A stretch of 64,000 bases of DNA from Variovorax sp. PAMC28562 (GTDB taxonomy: Bacteria; Pseudomonadota; Gammaproteobacteria; Burkholderiales; Burkholderiaceae_C). This document shows positions 55,253 to 64,000 of this stretch, in pieces. Both the position numbers and the translations under genes were made by a program. Positions within the stretch are counted from its first letter, which is position 1, and every line of letters starts with the position of its first letter. Under the pieces are notes generated by a model. The model saw only the letters and a list, made by a program, of their open reading frames with translations. It was not told the origin of the DNA and made no database searches. The stretch lies in NCBI RefSeq assembly GCF_014303735.1, contig NZ_CP060296.1, positions 2,491,501 to 2,555,500 of the forward strand, written 5' to 3'.

Positions 55253-56389
55253 TTATTGAAGCGAGTAACGAGGCAGGCTGATCGTGAAGATGCAACCAGA
55301 GCCTGGTACGTCCCGGACCGTCAACGTCCCATGATCCGCTTCGATGCTCTGACGGGCGATGGACAGCCCAAGTCCCAAACCGGCCCGGCTGTCTTCGTTC
55401 GGCTTGAACGGCACGAACATCCGGGCTGCGCCGCCCGGCGGCAGTCCACCGCAATGGTCCTCGACATCGATCAAGACATGCTCCCCGAAAGCGTAGGCGG
55501 TCAGCGTCACTGCAGAGTCTCGGTGCGTGAACTTGAAGGCGTTCTGCAGCAGGTTGGCCAGCGCTGCATGCAGCAGCTCACGGTTCGCAAGGACCGCAAG
55601 CAATGGGTCGACGGGAGTCACTTCAAAAATCGAAAATTTCAGATTGGCATCGAGCCGGGCCGCCAGCCCGACATCGGCGATGAACGATGCAACAGAGAAC
55701 GTCTGGCGCTGGTCCGACCCTTCGCCCCTGACTTCTGCCGTGGCACGGCTGATCAACAGGCCGAGGGTGGATAGGCTGCGCTTCAGGACAGCGCCAGTTG
55801 CGCCACCGATCGCCAGATTGCCCAGCTCGAGCGCCCGCACGGCGAGGGTGGCCGTGCCGAGCGAATTGCGCAGCTCGTGCACCAGAAAGCCCAACCTTTG
55901 CTTTTCGGCTGCGGTCTGGTGCGTCGATATCTGCGCATCGCGCTGAAAACTGAACTCGGTCACGGCGTCGGCGATGGCGTTGTCCAGGCAGCGATTCAGA
56001 GTGCGGAATTCGACCACGGCAAACGGTGCGTCTTGCTCGAATGCCAAGTCGGTGATCGCCTGACACAGGTCGCCGTAGTCATGAACGACCTGGTCCACGG
56101 TGTAGCCGAGTCCCAGCAGTTCCTTGCCGTGCGCGGTGGCAGTCACACCGATTTCCGACATGGCCAGCGAATCGCCGCCCGAAGGTCCCGATATGGCGAT
56201 GCTCAGCGCAGGTTCATCGTCCTCTTCCGCGGCGAGCGTTCGGGTAAGTTGGTCCAGGAACATCGGCACACCGTGGGCCAGTTGCCGTTCGCTGGCGGCC
56301 CGCAGAGGGCGTTGCGCCACCTTGTCCTTGCACCTCGCGATCAGTTCGTCGCGGTTACTCGAAAGAAATCGGTGCAATAGGACCTCCAT
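55253..56389 (-). CDS. Soluble sensor histidine kinase
   Basis: A 378-residue cytoplasmic histidine kinase. The N-terminal part (FLSSNRDELIARCKDKVAQRP, then HGVPMFLDQLTRTLAAEE, then GYTVDQVVHDYGDLCQAIT) resembles an RsbRD-N/globin-like sensor domain. The phosphoacceptor is in FLVHELRNSLGTATLA; the HATPase shows ALANLLQNAFKFTH (N box), DHCGGLPPG and GLGLGLSIARQSIEADHG. There is no receiver domain and no response-regulator gene nearby, so the partner is encoded elsewhere. A GTG four codons upstream (56401) is an alternative start. It lies on the same strand as, but downstream of, the GAF/Fis regulator. Confidence 0.82.
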   Translation of the reverse strand: MEVLLHRFLSSNRDELIARCKDKVAQRPLRAASERQLAHGVPMFLDQLTRTLAAEEDDEPALSIAISGPSGGDSLAMSEIGVTATAHGKELLGLGYTVDQVVHDYGDLCQAITDLAFEQDAPFAVVEFRTLNRCLDNAIADAVTEFSFQRDAQISTHQTAAEKQRLGFLVHELRNSLGTATLAVRALELGNLAIGGATGAVLKRSLSTLGLLISRATAEVRGEGSDQRQTFSVASFIADVGLAARLDANLKFSIFEVTPVDPLLAVLANRELLHAALANLLQNAFKFTHRDSAVTLTAYAFGEHVLIDVEDHCGGLPPGGAARMFVPFKPNEDSRAGLGLGLSIARQSIEADHGTLTVRDVPGSGCIFTISLPRYSLQ

Positions 56390-56496
56390 GTCACTGGGCA
56401 CAAAGCGTTGGGGATACCTGCAGCTCGTGCTTAGAAGGCGCTCCGCCCACTATACGAGGTGGGATGCGCGATCAGTGTTCGGTGCCGCACATAAGG

Positions 56497-57723
56497 TCAG
56501 TCTGTTCGATCCCGCGGTCCGCGCCCGGAGATCTTCCCGTGCCACAGCTTTCGGTACACCGTCGCCCGGCTGATTCCTAGCGCGCGCGCCGCCTCGGCGA
56601 CGTTGCCGCGCGCATCGGTCACGGCTTTGCGGATGAGCGCGGTCTCGACATCGCGCAGACGTGGCCGATCGAGACCCGCAGCCGACACATCTGCGCTGGC
56701 GCCGACTGCCGCTGGCCGGTCGCGCCCATCGTGTCCACCACGCCGTGGCCGCACCCGCATGCGCAGGCCCGACCACAACGGCACCTCGACCGCATCGCCG
56801 CGCCGCGACGCGTCGAACAGCATGTCCAACGGCAGTGCGAAGAGGTCGTTGCAGTGCAGCGTCGCGAGCTGTCGCAGCAGCGGCTGATGCAGCATCTGCC
56901 GTGCGGCCGCATTGGCGCCGGTGACTCGGCCTTCGGCATCGATGCACAGGAGGCCGTCACTCGCTTCGTTTTCCGCCGAGCCGGGCCACGCCAGATGCAG
57001 CAGCAGTTCGCAAGGGTGGCGCTGCACCAGCGCGTTCTCGATGCCGCGCGCCGATTGCGAAGCCAGGTGCCGCAGTTCTGGTCGCTCGGCCACCTGCACG
57101 CCGGTGAGGTCGAGCATGCCGATGCAGTCCCCCTCCGGCCCGAAGAGCGGCGCGCCAGCGCAGCTGTAGACGCTGGTGGCGTCGAAGAAATGTTCGCCGC
57201 CATGCAGCCAGACCGACTCGTGCTCGGCCAGCGCCGCGCCGATGGCGGTGGTGCCGACCGCGCGCTCCGACAAGTCGATGCCGATGCGTGCGATGTCCCG
57301 GGCGTGCCGGTCGGCTGCATCGGTGCCGCCGGGCAGAGTGCCGACGTCGACGACGATGCCGTCGGCGTCGGTCAGGATCGCGAAATAGCGGGTGTCGGCG
57401 ATGGCGCGTGAAAGGCGTTCGATGACGGGTCGCGCCGCGGATACCAGGGCGTGATGCTGTTCAGCGACGCGCTTTGCCGCAGCCTTCGAAACCGCATCGA
57501 AAGTGACGAGGTGTTGCGGCCGCTGGCCCGCGTCGATGCAACGCTGCCATGACCGCGTGATCCACGGTTCGATGCGCGTTGCGCCGGCCGGCAGATCACG
57601 AGAAACCGCCTCGCCGTCGATCCAGTGGCGACGCGCCTCGGCGATGACGACAGTACGCGACGCATCAAACGGCGTGGGGGGAGTGGGACTGACGGGGCGG
57701 ACGGAAGCAGGCATCTGTTTCAT
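56497..57723 (-). CDS. GAF-domain regulator with Fis-type HTH (AcoR-like, no AAA+ domain)
   Basis: A 408-residue transcription regulator. Residues about 90-245 are a GAF-type sensor (YFAILTDADGIVVDVGTLPG, then DLSERAVGTTAIGAAL, then YSCAGAPLFGPEGDCIGMLDLTG). Residues about 258-320 are PAS-like (GLLCIDAEGRVTGANAAARQML). The last 60 residues are a Fis-type HTH (RKAVTDARGNVAEAARALGISRATVYRKLW). The sigma54-activating AAA+ ATPase that AcoR-type proteins carry in the middle is missing, so this is not a sigma54 enhancer-binding protein. It is divergent from coxSLM, and a 14-bp palindrome (57762-57775) lies between them, so it is the probable regulator of that cluster. Confidence 0.85.
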   Translation of the reverse strand: MKQMPASVRPVSPTPPTPFDASRTVVIAEARRHWIDGEAVSRDLPAGATRIEPWITRSWQRCIDAGQRPQHLVTFDAVSKAAAKRVAEQHHALVSAARPVIERLSRAIADTRYFAILTDADGIVVDVGTLPGGTDAADRHARDIARIGIDLSERAVGTTAIGAALAEHESVWLHGGEHFFDATSVYSCAGAPLFGPEGDCIGMLDLTGVQVAERPELRHLASQSARGIENALVQRHPCELLLHLAWPGSAENEASDGLLCIDAEGRVTGANAAARQMLHQPLLRQLATLHCNDLFALPLDMLFDASRRGDAVEVPLWSGLRMRVRPRRGGHDGRDRPAAVGASADVSAAGLDRPRLRDVETALIRKAVTDARGNVAEAARALGISRATVYRKLWHGKISGRGPRDRTD

Positions 57724-57761
57724 TTTGAGAATTTCACGGCCGGGGCGCAAGCGCCTAGGGT

Positions 57762-57775
57762 TTTGCCTAGGCAAA
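57762..57775. promoter_or_regulatory. 14-bp palindrome upstream of coxS
   Basis: TTTGCCTAGGCAAA, a perfect palindrome in the 158-bp region between the GAF/Fis regulator and coxS. A second CCTAGG core lies nine bases upstream (57754-57759). It is a candidate operator of the regulator; function inferred only from position and symmetry. Confidence 0.45.
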
Positions 57776-57881
57776 GGGTAAGGTCACGCGGCCAAGATGC
57801 CAATCGCCATAGCGGCCTTCACCACGGCCATCGCCCAAGCAGGCATCGCCTCAGCCATCACCTTCCACGGAGACAGCCAAC

Positions 57882-58376
57882 ATGCAGGTTCCCTTCACCG
57901 TCAACGGCCGCGCGGTCACGGTCGACGCACCCCCCAATACGTTTCTGGTGTTCGCGATCCGTGAGCATCTCCACCTTACCGGCACCCATGTCGGCTGCGA
58001 CACCGCGCAGTGCGGCGCCTGCACCGTGCTGGTCAACGGTCGGGCGGTCAAGTCGTGCAACGTGCTGGTGGCTCAGGTCGCCGGAGCCGACATCACCACG
58101 ATTGAAGGCATTGCCGAAGCCGACGGCACCATGCACCCGATGCAGGCGGCCTTCAAGGAGTGCCACGGCCTGCAGTGCGGCTTTTGCACACCCGGCATGG
58201 TCATGAGCGCCATCGACCTGTGCACCTACCACCCGAAGTCGAGCGAGACCGAAATCCGCTCGCTGCTCGACGGCAACATGTGCCGCTGTACCGGCTACCA
58301 GAACATCGTGAAGGCCGTCCAGATGGGCGGCGAAGCGATGCTCGCCGGTCCGGTCAAAGCCACTGCCACGGCATAA
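57882..58376 (+). CDS. coxS: Xanthine-oxidase-family hydroxylase, small [2Fe-2S] subunit
   Basis: A 164-residue iron-sulfur subunit with two [2Fe-2S] clusters. The plant-type ferredoxin cluster is bound by the Cys in [16 protein letters not shown]; the second by CGFCTPGM and CRCTGYQ. It carries electrons from the molybdenum centre of CoxL to the FAD of CoxM. It is the first gene of the S-L-M-D-E-G cluster; coxL follows after 10 bp. Confidence 0.92.
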   Translation: MQVPFTVNGRAVTVDAPPNTFLVFAIREHLHLTGTHVGCDTAQCGACTVLVNGRAVKSCNVLVAQVAGADITTIEGIAEADGTMHPMQAAFKECHGLQCGFCTPGMVMSAIDLCTYHPKSSETEIRSLLDGNMCRCTGYQNIVKAVQMGGEAMLAGPVKATATA

Positions 58377-58386
58377 GGGGATCACC

Positions 58387-60831
58387 ATGGGCGCACCCGA
58401 CTTTGCCAACCTGCCGCACATCGGCGAATCGCTTCGCCGGAAAGAGGACTACCGCTTTCTGACCGGTGCCGGTAACTACACCGACGACATCAACCTGGCG
58501 AACCAGACGCACTGCATCTTCGTGCGCTCGCCTCATGCGCACGCGACCATCAAGTCGATCGACATTGCCGAGGCCATGAAGATGCCCGGCGTGGTCGGCA
58601 TCTTCAGCGGCAAGGACATCGAGGGAAAAATGGGCGGGCTGCCATGCGGCTGGCTCATCAACAACCCCGACGGCACGCCGATGAAGGAGCCGATGCACCC
58701 GATCCTGGCGATCAAGAAGGTGCGCTATGTCGGCGATCACGTCGCCATGGTGGTGGCCGAAACGGTCGAGCAGGCGAAGAACGCGGCCGAAGCCGTGGTG
58801 GTCGACTACGACGTGCACCAAGCACTCGTGAGCGTCGCCGATGCAGCCAAGAAGGCGAGCGGTGTGGTCATCCATGACGAAGCACCCGACAACCAGTGCT
58901 ACAAGTGGACCATCGGGGACAAGGCGGCAGTCGATGCGGCGTTTGTCAATGCAGCGCATGTGACCAAACTCGATCTGGTCAACAACCGGCTCATCCCGAA
59001 CCCGATGGAAGCACGCGTGGCCATCGGCAGCTACAGCCGGGCCACCGAGGACTACGTGCTCTACGTGTCGAATCAGAATCCACACGTCGAGCGGCTGTTG
59101 ATGACGGCCTTCGTGCTCGGCCTGCCGGAGCACAAGGTGCGCGTCATCGCACCCGATGTCGGCGGCGGTTTCGGCTCCAAGATCTATCTGTACGCTGAAG
59201 ACGTGTGCTTGACCTGGGCGGCCAAGCAACTGAACCGCAGCATCAAGTGGACGGGCGACCGGTCGGAATGCTTCCTGTCGGACGCGCATGGTCGCGACCA
59301 TGTGAGTCATGCCGAAATGGCGATGGACAAGGACGGCAAGTTCCTGGCGATGCGGGTGCATACCGACTGCAACCTCGGCGCCTACCTGTCGACCTTCTCG
59401 ACGGCCGTGCCGACCATCCTCTACGCGACGCTGCTTGCGGGGCAATACACCACGCCGCAGATCTACGTCGAGGTGGACTCCTGGTTCACCAACACCGCGC
59501 CGGTCGATGCCTACCGCGGCGCGGGCCGACCCGAAGCGACTTACCTTGTCGAGCGTCTGGTGACGCGCTGCGCCTGGGAAATGAAGCAGAGCCAAAGCGA
59601 CATCCGGGCGCGCAACTTCATCACTACTTTCCCCTACCAGACGCCGGTCGCGCTGCAGTACGACACCGGCGACTTCCACACCCTGCTGAACCAAGCCAAC
59701 GAGCTGGCCGACGTCGCCGGCTTTGCTGCGCGACGCACCGCCAGCGAAGCGCAGGGCAAGCTGCGTGGCATGGGCTATTCGAGCTACATCGAGGCCTGCG
59801 GCATTGCGCCGTCGAACATCGCCGGTGCGCTTGGTGCGCGCGCGGGCCTGTTCGAATGCGGCGAGATCCGGGTGCATCCGACCGGCAGCGTCACGGTGTT
59901 CACCGGCTCGCACAGCCACGGGCAAGGCCACGAAACGACCTTCGCGCAGGTCGTGGCGGCACGCCTGGGTATCCCGGTCGAAAATGTCGACGTGGTGCAC
60001 GGCGACACCGGCCGCGTACCGTTCGGCATGGGCACTTATGGCTCGCGTTCGATCTCGGTCGGCGGCGCAGCCATCATGAAGGCGCTCGACAAGATCGAGA
60101 CCAAGGCCAAGAAGATCGCTGCGCATTTGATGGAGGCCAGCGACGCCGACATCGAGTTCGCCAACGGCGAGTTCACCGTCAAGGGCACCGACAAGAAGAT
60201 CCCGTTCGGGCAGGTGGCGTTGACGGCCTACGTGCCGCACAACTACCCGCTCGACAAGCTGGAGCCCGGGCTGGACGAAACCGCGTTTTACGATCCGACC
60301 AATTTCACTTTTCCGGCCGGTACCTACATCTGCGAAGTCGAAATCGATCGGCAGACCGGCGAGGTCAAGGTCGATCGCTTCACCGCGGTGGACGACTTCG
60401 GCACCATCATCAATCCGATGATCGTCGAGGGTCAGGTGCATGGTGGACTGGTGCAGGGCATCGGCCAGGCGCTGATGGAAAACTGCGTGTACGACAACGA
60501 AACCGGCCAGCTGCTTACCGGCAGTTTCATGGACTACGCGATGCCACGCGCCGAAGACTTTCCGCAGTTCACGCTTGCCACCCACTCCACGCCGTGCACC
60601 CACAACCCGCTGGGCACCAAGGGCTGCGGGGAAGCCGGCGCTATCGGTTCGCCGCCGGCCGTCATCAATGCCGTGCTGGACGCGCTGGCGCCGCTCGGCG
60701 TGATCGACTTCGACATGCCAGCATCGCCCCATCGCGTGTGGGAAGCAATGCAAAAGGGCAGCACCACTCCCACGCAACAACCGCAAACACCGTCGCTGGC
60801 TGGCAGCACCCAGGGCCGTCCGGTCGTCTGA
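58387..60831 (+). CDS. coxL: Xanthine-oxidase-family molybdenum hydroxylase, large subunit (form II CoxL-like)
   Basis: An 814-residue molybdenum cofactor-binding catalytic subunit. It shows [39 protein letters not shown], the active-site loop [12 protein letters not shown] (residues 375-381 are AYRGAGR), [16 protein letters not shown] and the catalytic Glu region [12 protein letters not shown]. True form I CO dehydrogenase has AYxCSFR with a Cu-binding Cys; AYRGAGR marks form II, which lacks that Cys. It probably hydroxylates an organic substrate (aldehyde, purine or N-heterocycle) rather than CO. CO oxidation is not excluded for all form II enzymes. Needs molybdate and cytosine-dinucleotide cofactor. 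Confidence 0.9.
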   Translation: MGAPDFANLPHIGESLRRKEDYRFLTGAGNYTDDINLANQTHCIFVRSPHAHATIKSIDIAEAMKMPGVVGIFSGKDIEGKMGGLPCGWLINNPDGTPMKEPMHPILAIKKVRYVGDHVAMVVAETVEQAKNAAEAVVVDYDVHQALVSVADAAKKASGVVIHDEAPDNQCYKWTIGDKAAVDAAFVNAAHVTKLDLVNNRLIPNPMEARVAIGSYSRATEDYVLYVSNQNPHVERLLMTAFVLGLPEHKVRVIAPDVGGGFGSKIYLYAEDVCLTWAAKQLNRSIKWTGDRSECFLSDAHGRDHVSHAEMAMDKDGKFLAMRVHTDCNLGAYLSTFSTAVPTILYATLLAGQYTTPQIYVEVDSWFTNTAPVDAYRGAGRPEATYLVERLVTRCAWEMKQSQSDIRARNFITTFPYQTPVALQYDTGDFHTLLNQANELADVAGFAARRTASEAQGKLRGMGYSSYIEACGIAPSNIAGALGARAGLFECGEIRVHPTGSVTVFTGSHSHGQGHETTFAQVVAARLGIPVENVDVVHGDTGRVPFGMGTYGSRSISVGGAAIMKALDKIETKAKKIAAHLMEASDADIEFANGEFTVKGTDKKIPFGQVALTAYVPHNYPLDKLEPGLDETAFYDPTNFTFPAGTYICEVEIDRQTGEVKVDRFTAVDDFGTIINPMIVEGQVHGGLVQGIGQALMENCVYDNETGQLLTGSFMDYAMPRAEDFPQFTLATHSTPCTHNPLGTKGCGEAGAIGSPPAVINAVLDALAPLGVIDFDMPASPHRVWEAMQKGSTTPTQQPQTPSLAGSTQGRPVV

Positions 60832-60859
60832 CCGCGGTCGTCATTCAAGGAAGAACACC

Positions 60860-61651
60860 ATGTATCCATTCACCCTCGAAAAGCCGACCACGCTGGCCGA
60901 TGCCGCCAAGCTCTCCAGCGCAGGTGCCAAGCCGTTGGCTGGCGGACAAACGCTGCTGGCGTCCATGAAGCTGCGGCTTTCGGCGCCCGAACAGCTGGCC
61001 GACCTGAGCGGCATCAAAGAGCTGACCGGTATCAAGAAAGACGGCGCCACCCTCACCATCGGCGCGATGTCGCGGCACCTCGATGTCGCCAACAACGCCG
61101 ACGTCAAGGCGGCTTACCCGGCGCTTGCCGATCTGGCGTCGCGCATCGGCGACCGGCAGGTGCGTGCCATGGGCACGATCGGCGGATCGGTTGCCAACAA
61201 CGATCCGGCGGCGTGCTACCCCAGCGTCGTCCTGGCGTCGGGCGCGACCATCGTCACCGACAAGCGCGAGATCGCAGCGGACGATTTCTTTCTCGGCATG
61301 TTCACTACGGCGCTCGAAGAAGGCGAACTCATCACCGCCTTCAAATTCCCGGTGCCCAAGCGCGCCTGCTATGAAAAGCTGCGGCAAAAGGCTTCGCACT
61401 TTCCGCTGGTCGGCGTCTTCGTCGCGCAGTACGACAGCGGTGTGCGGGTGGCGATCACCGGCGCAGCCAACGGCGTGTTCCGGCACAAAGGCCTGGAAGA
61501 CGCGCTCAACAAAAGCTTCACGGCCGAAGCCGCAGCCGGCGTGAAGATCGACTCGACCGATCTCAACAGCGACCTGCACGCCACCGCGCCGTACCGTGCC
61601 AACTTGATCAGTGTGCTGACGCAGCGGGCCGTGACCAAGGCGCTCGGCTAA
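60860..61651 (+). CDS. coxM: Xanthine-oxidase-family hydroxylase, FAD-binding medium subunit
   Basis: A 263-residue FAD subunit of the CoxM family. FAD-binding motifs are [16 protein letters not shown] and [25 protein letters not shown]. The C-terminal CO_deh_flav_C domain contains [20 protein letters not shown]. It receives electrons from CoxS and passes them to the respiratory chain. The gene order S-L-M (not M-S-L) again fits form II. Confidence 0.92.
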   Translation: MYPFTLEKPTTLADAAKLSSAGAKPLAGGQTLLASMKLRLSAPEQLADLSGIKELTGIKKDGATLTIGAMSRHLDVANNADVKAAYPALADLASRIGDRQVRAMGTIGGSVANNDPAACYPSVVLASGATIVTDKREIAADDFFLGMFTTALEEGELITAFKFPVPKRACYEKLRQKASHFPLVGVFVAQYDSGVRVAITGAANGVFRHKGLEDALNKSFTAEAAAGVKIDSTDLNSDLHATAPYRANLISVLTQRAVTKALG

Positions 61652-61661
61652 GCGCTTCGGG

Positions 61662-62564
61662 ATGACGTTTCCCACCATCGACGCGGTCGTCGAAGGCCTG
61701 CGTCTCGCGGGCTATTACGCCGACCGCCGGCTGGCGACTGCTGTATTTCTCGCGCTCAAATTGCAGCGTCCGTTGTTGCTCGAAGGCGAGCCGGGCGTCG
61801 GCAAGACCGAGCTGGCCAAGGCGCTGTCGAAAGCGTTGCAACGCGAGCTGTTGCGCCTGCAGTGCTACGACGGCCTGGAGCAACGCGAGGCGCTCTACGA
61901 ATGGAACTATGCCGCGCAACTGCTGCACATGCGTGCAGCCGAAGCCTCCGGCGCGGCGCGGGATGTGGAGGCGGAGGTCTATCAGCCTCACTACCTCATC
62001 CGCCGTCCGCTGCTGCAGGCACTGCAAACGCCCGCGCCCGGCGCGGTGCTGCTGATCGACGAGGTCGACCGCGCGGACGAACCGTTCGAAGCCTTCCTGC
62101 TCGAGTACCTCGGCGAATACCAGGTCAGCATTCCGGAGCTGGGCACCATCCGGGCCGTAGTGCCGCCCATCACCCTGCTCACCAGCAATCGGACGCGCGA
62201 ACTCAACGACGCGGTCAAGCGCCGCTGCCTCTACCACTGGCTCGACTACCCCGATCGCGACCGTGAACTGGCGATCGTGCGCAGTCAGGTCCCCGAGGCG
62301 GGCCAGGCTCTGTCGGCGCAGGTCGCAGCCTTCATGGGAAAACTGCGCAGCGCACCATTCGTCAATGCTTTCCAGCGGGCGCCCGGCATCGCCGAAAGCG
62401 TGGAGTGGGCACGGGCGCTGATCGCCCTCGACACGATCGAACTCGACCCGGAAGTGGTGATCGACACCGCCGGGATTTTGTTCAAGCAACGCGACGACGT
62501 GGCGGCCCTCACGCACACCCTGGCAACCGAACTGCTGCTCCCCGAAAAAGAGCCGACGTCATGA
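61662..62564 (+). CDS. coxD: MoxR-type AAA+ ATPase CoxD
   Basis: A 300-residue AAA+ ATPase of the MoxR family. Walker A is LEGEPGVGKTELAKAL, Walker B is GAVLLIDEVDRADEPFEAFLLEYLGE, and the sensor region is TLLTSNRTRELNDAVKRRCLYHW. In oligotrophic CO oxidisers CoxD helps to build the mature molybdenum centre together with CoxE and CoxF. Its TGA overlaps the coxE ATG. Confidence 0.9.
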   Translation: MTFPTIDAVVEGLRLAGYYADRRLATAVFLALKLQRPLLLEGEPGVGKTELAKALSKALQRELLRLQCYDGLEQREALYEWNYAAQLLHMRAAEASGAARDVEAEVYQPHYLIRRPLLQALQTPAPGAVLLIDEVDRADEPFEAFLLEYLGEYQVSIPELGTIRAVVPPITLLTSNRTRELNDAVKRRCLYHWLDYPDRDRELAIVRSQVPEAGQALSAQVAAFMGKLRSAPFVNAFQRAPGIAESVEWARALIALDTIELDPEVVIDTAGILFKQRDDVAALTHTLATELLLPEKEPTS

Positions 62565-63817
62565 TTCCGGGCGGTCGTGCGGCTACGGCGGGCACTGCGG
62601 GCACGGAGAGCGCGAGCCGCCGGATTCCGCAACTCGGCGATGCGCGCAGCGGCAAGCTCGCTGGCAACATCGTCGCGTTCGGGCGAGCCTTGCGCCGCGC
62701 CGGCGTGCGAACCGACGCCATGCGCATCGGCCTGGCGACCGAAGCGGTCGGGCTGGTCGGCGTCGACGAGCGCACCGATGTGTGTGCGGCCATGGAAGCT
62801 GTCATGGTCAGTCGCGAGCAAGACCGCATGGTGTTTCGCGAGCTGTTCGATGCCTGGTTTCGCGATCCTGAGCTGGCCAACAAGCTGCTGGCGCAGATGT
62901 TGCCGAGCGCCGAGGGCAAAGCCGAACCTTCGAAGCGGCGTCCTCGCGTTCGCGAGGCGCTGACGGCGCCGCGCGAACCCAGCAAGGCCGCGCAAACCGA
63001 ACGCGAAGTCGACTTCGACGCGGCCATGACCGCCAGCGACCGCGACCTGCTCAAGCACGCCGACTTCAATGCGCTAGGCGCTTCCGAATACCGACTGGTC
63101 GAGCGGCTTGCGCGCGACATCTCTCTTCCTGTGCCTACGGTACGTTCGCGGCGGCTGCGCGTGGCGAGCGGTGCCGCCCAGCACGCACGCATGCACTGGC
63201 CCGGCGTGCTTCAGGAGGCTGCGCGCACAGGCGGCGAAATGCTGCGGCTTCCGCGCATGGCACGCCGCGAACAGCCGCTGCCGTTGCTCGTGCTGGTCGA
63301 CGTGTCGGGCTCGATGGAGCGTTATGCCCGCCTGTTGCTTGCCTTCTTGCATGCGTCGACGCGACGTGCCGGTCGGCGCGACGTGTTCGCCTTCGGCACG
63401 CACCTGACCGATCTCACGCCGGCCTTTCGACTGGCCGATACCGACGAGATGCTGGGCGCTGCGAGCCTGGCGATCGACGACTTCGCGGGCGGCACGCGGC
63501 TCGGCGATTCCCTCGCCACCCTGCGCCGGCTGCATGCGCGCCGGCTGACGGGACGCCGCACGCTGGTGCTGGTGATCAGCGACGGTCTCGACACTGGCGA
63601 ACCTCATGTGCTCGAAGATGAATTCCTCTGGCTCAAGCGACACTCACGGCGCCTCCTGTGGCTCAACCCGCTGCTGCGCTTCGACGGTTACGCTCCGCTG
63701 GCGCGCGGGGCTACTGTGCTGCACCGCCATGCGGACGCGATGCTGGCAGTCCACAATCTCGGCGCACTGGAGGAACTGGCCGCCAGTCTCGCCACACTGA
63801 TGCGTTCGGGCCGTTAG
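62561..63817 (+). CDS. coxE: VWA-domain protein CoxE
   Basis: A 418-residue VWA CoxE family protein. The N-terminal half is helical and basic (LAGNIVAFGRALRRAGVRTDAMR). The VWA domain has the MIDAS motif VDVSGSMERY, the Thr region in GGTRLGDSLATL and VISDGLDTGEP. It is the partner of the CoxD ATPase, the usual MoxR-VWA pair for metal-centre maturation. The ATG at 62561 overlaps the coxD TGA (ATGA). Confidence 0.9.
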   Translation: MIPGGRAATAGTAGTESASRRIPQLGDARSGKLAGNIVAFGRALRRAGVRTDAMRIGLATEAVGLVGVDERTDVCAAMEAVMVSREQDRMVFRELFDAWFRDPELANKLLAQMLPSAEGKAEPSKRRPRVREALTAPREPSKAAQTEREVDFDAAMTASDRDLLKHADFNALGASEYRLVERLARDISLPVPTVRSRRLRVASGAAQHARMHWPGVLQEAARTGGEMLRLPRMARREQPLPLLVLVDVSGSMERYARLLLAFLHASTRRAGRRDVFAFGTHLTDLTPAFRLADTDEMLGAASLAIDDFAGGTRLGDSLATLRRLHARRLTGRRTLVLVISDGLDTGEPHVLEDEFLWLKRHSRRLLWLNPLLRFDGYAPLARGATVLHRHADAMLAVHNLGALEELAASLATLMRSGR

Positions 63818-63848
63818 CGCCCGACTGCGAACAACGAAAGGGAATCAC

Positions 63849-64000
63849 ATGGAAATGCTCGGCAACCGACACCTCGGCATCACGCAGCAACAGGCGTGGG
63901 AAGCGCTCAACGACCCGGAAACATTGAAGAAATGCATTCCGGGCTGCGACAAGTTCGAGCTGACCGGCGACAACACCTACAGCGTGGCACTGGCCCTCAA
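63849..64000 (+). CDS. coxG: CoxG-type SRPBCC protein (N-terminal part)
   Basis: The first 50 codons of a CoxG family protein (MEMLGNRHLGITQQQAWEALND, then LKKCIPGCDKFELTGDNTYSVA); the rest is beyond the window end. CoxG proteins are SRPBCC-fold proteins thought to anchor the hydroxylase to the membrane. GAAAGGGAATC lies just upstream of the ATG. Its position right after coxE completes the S-L-M-D-E-G order. Confidence 0.87.
   Translation, partial: MEMLGNRHLGITQQQAWEALNDPETLKKCIPGCDKFELTGDNTYSVALAL

Noticed and set aside
58354..60786. An 810-codon open frame opposite coxL
   Set aside because: Same reason: an antisense shadow of a gene with intact molybdenum-hydroxylase motifs.
57882..61651. 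Classical aerobic CO dehydrogenase (form I)
   Set aside because: The active-site loop is AYRGAGR, not AYxCSFR, and the order is S-L-M, so only a form II hydroxylase is supported.

Overview
The window is high-GC, densely packed, single-copy chromosomal DNA of a betaproteobacterium. Gene content and gene order (xseB-ispA-dxs, DUF2782-thrB-BPSS1780 family, a bifunctional PutA beside an Lrp-type regulator, monomeric NADP-isocitrate dehydrogenase, fds-type formate dehydrogenase, an EgtB/SenA-family protein) fit the Comamonadaceae and are most like Variovorax. The genus is an inference. There are no rRNA genes, CRISPR arrays, complete insertion sequences or prophage. One tRNA gene (Ala, anticodon CGC) is present.

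Layout. (1) 1-7225: a minus-strand catabolic operon reading fumarylacetoacetate-hydrolase-family protein, alpha/beta hydrolase, two paralogous amidohydrolases, livH, livM. It diverges from an unusual gene that fuses a TetR-type DNA-binding regulator to a complete arylformamidase-like alpha/beta hydrolase. A perfect 8+4+8 palindrome lies between them. (2) 7265-14125: Lrp-type regulator and putA, an SDR with an altered active site, tRNA-Ala, a decayed arylformamidase-like pseudogene and guaC. (3) 14300-23668: uvrD-type helicase, BPSS1780-family membrane protein, thrB, DUF2782 protein, polA, a dienelactone-hydrolase fragment, a ZIP metal transporter and a small acidic protein. (4) 24041-29419: a DUF3300 lipoprotein with a very long Gln/Ala tail, a sulfurtransferase, a DMT-family permease and a Rieske oxygenase. 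(5) 29585-34600: xseB-ispA-dxs, an orphan TRAP binding protein and the truncated start of a TRAP small permease. (6) 34735-41363: an EgtB/SenA-family protein that has lost two predicted iron-ligand histidines, an MFS transporter, a hybrid histidine kinase and a Tat-exported MsrB. (7) 41404-49133: formate dehydrogenase fdsGBA-D and icd. (8) 49119-54348: an SDR fragment, a zinc alcohol dehydrogenase, modABC, a DUF3297 protein and modE, with two ModE-type boxes. (9) 54365-57723: small hypothetical proteins, a histidine kinase and a GAF/Fis regulator. (10) 57882-64000: a form II coxSLM-DEG xanthine-oxidase-family cluster, cut by the window end.

How it works together. Molybdenum is the theme of the second half. 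High-affinity molybdate uptake (modABC) and its sensor (modE) sit between two molybdoenzyme systems, formate dehydrogenase and the Cox-type hydroxylase. The first part is a self-contained catabolic and uptake module with its own divergent regulator. Several short, decayed remnants of hydrolase and oxidoreductase genes (12727-13122, 22082-22345, 23697-23918, 49119-49372, 34406-34600) show repeated gene loss between intact housekeeping blocks.
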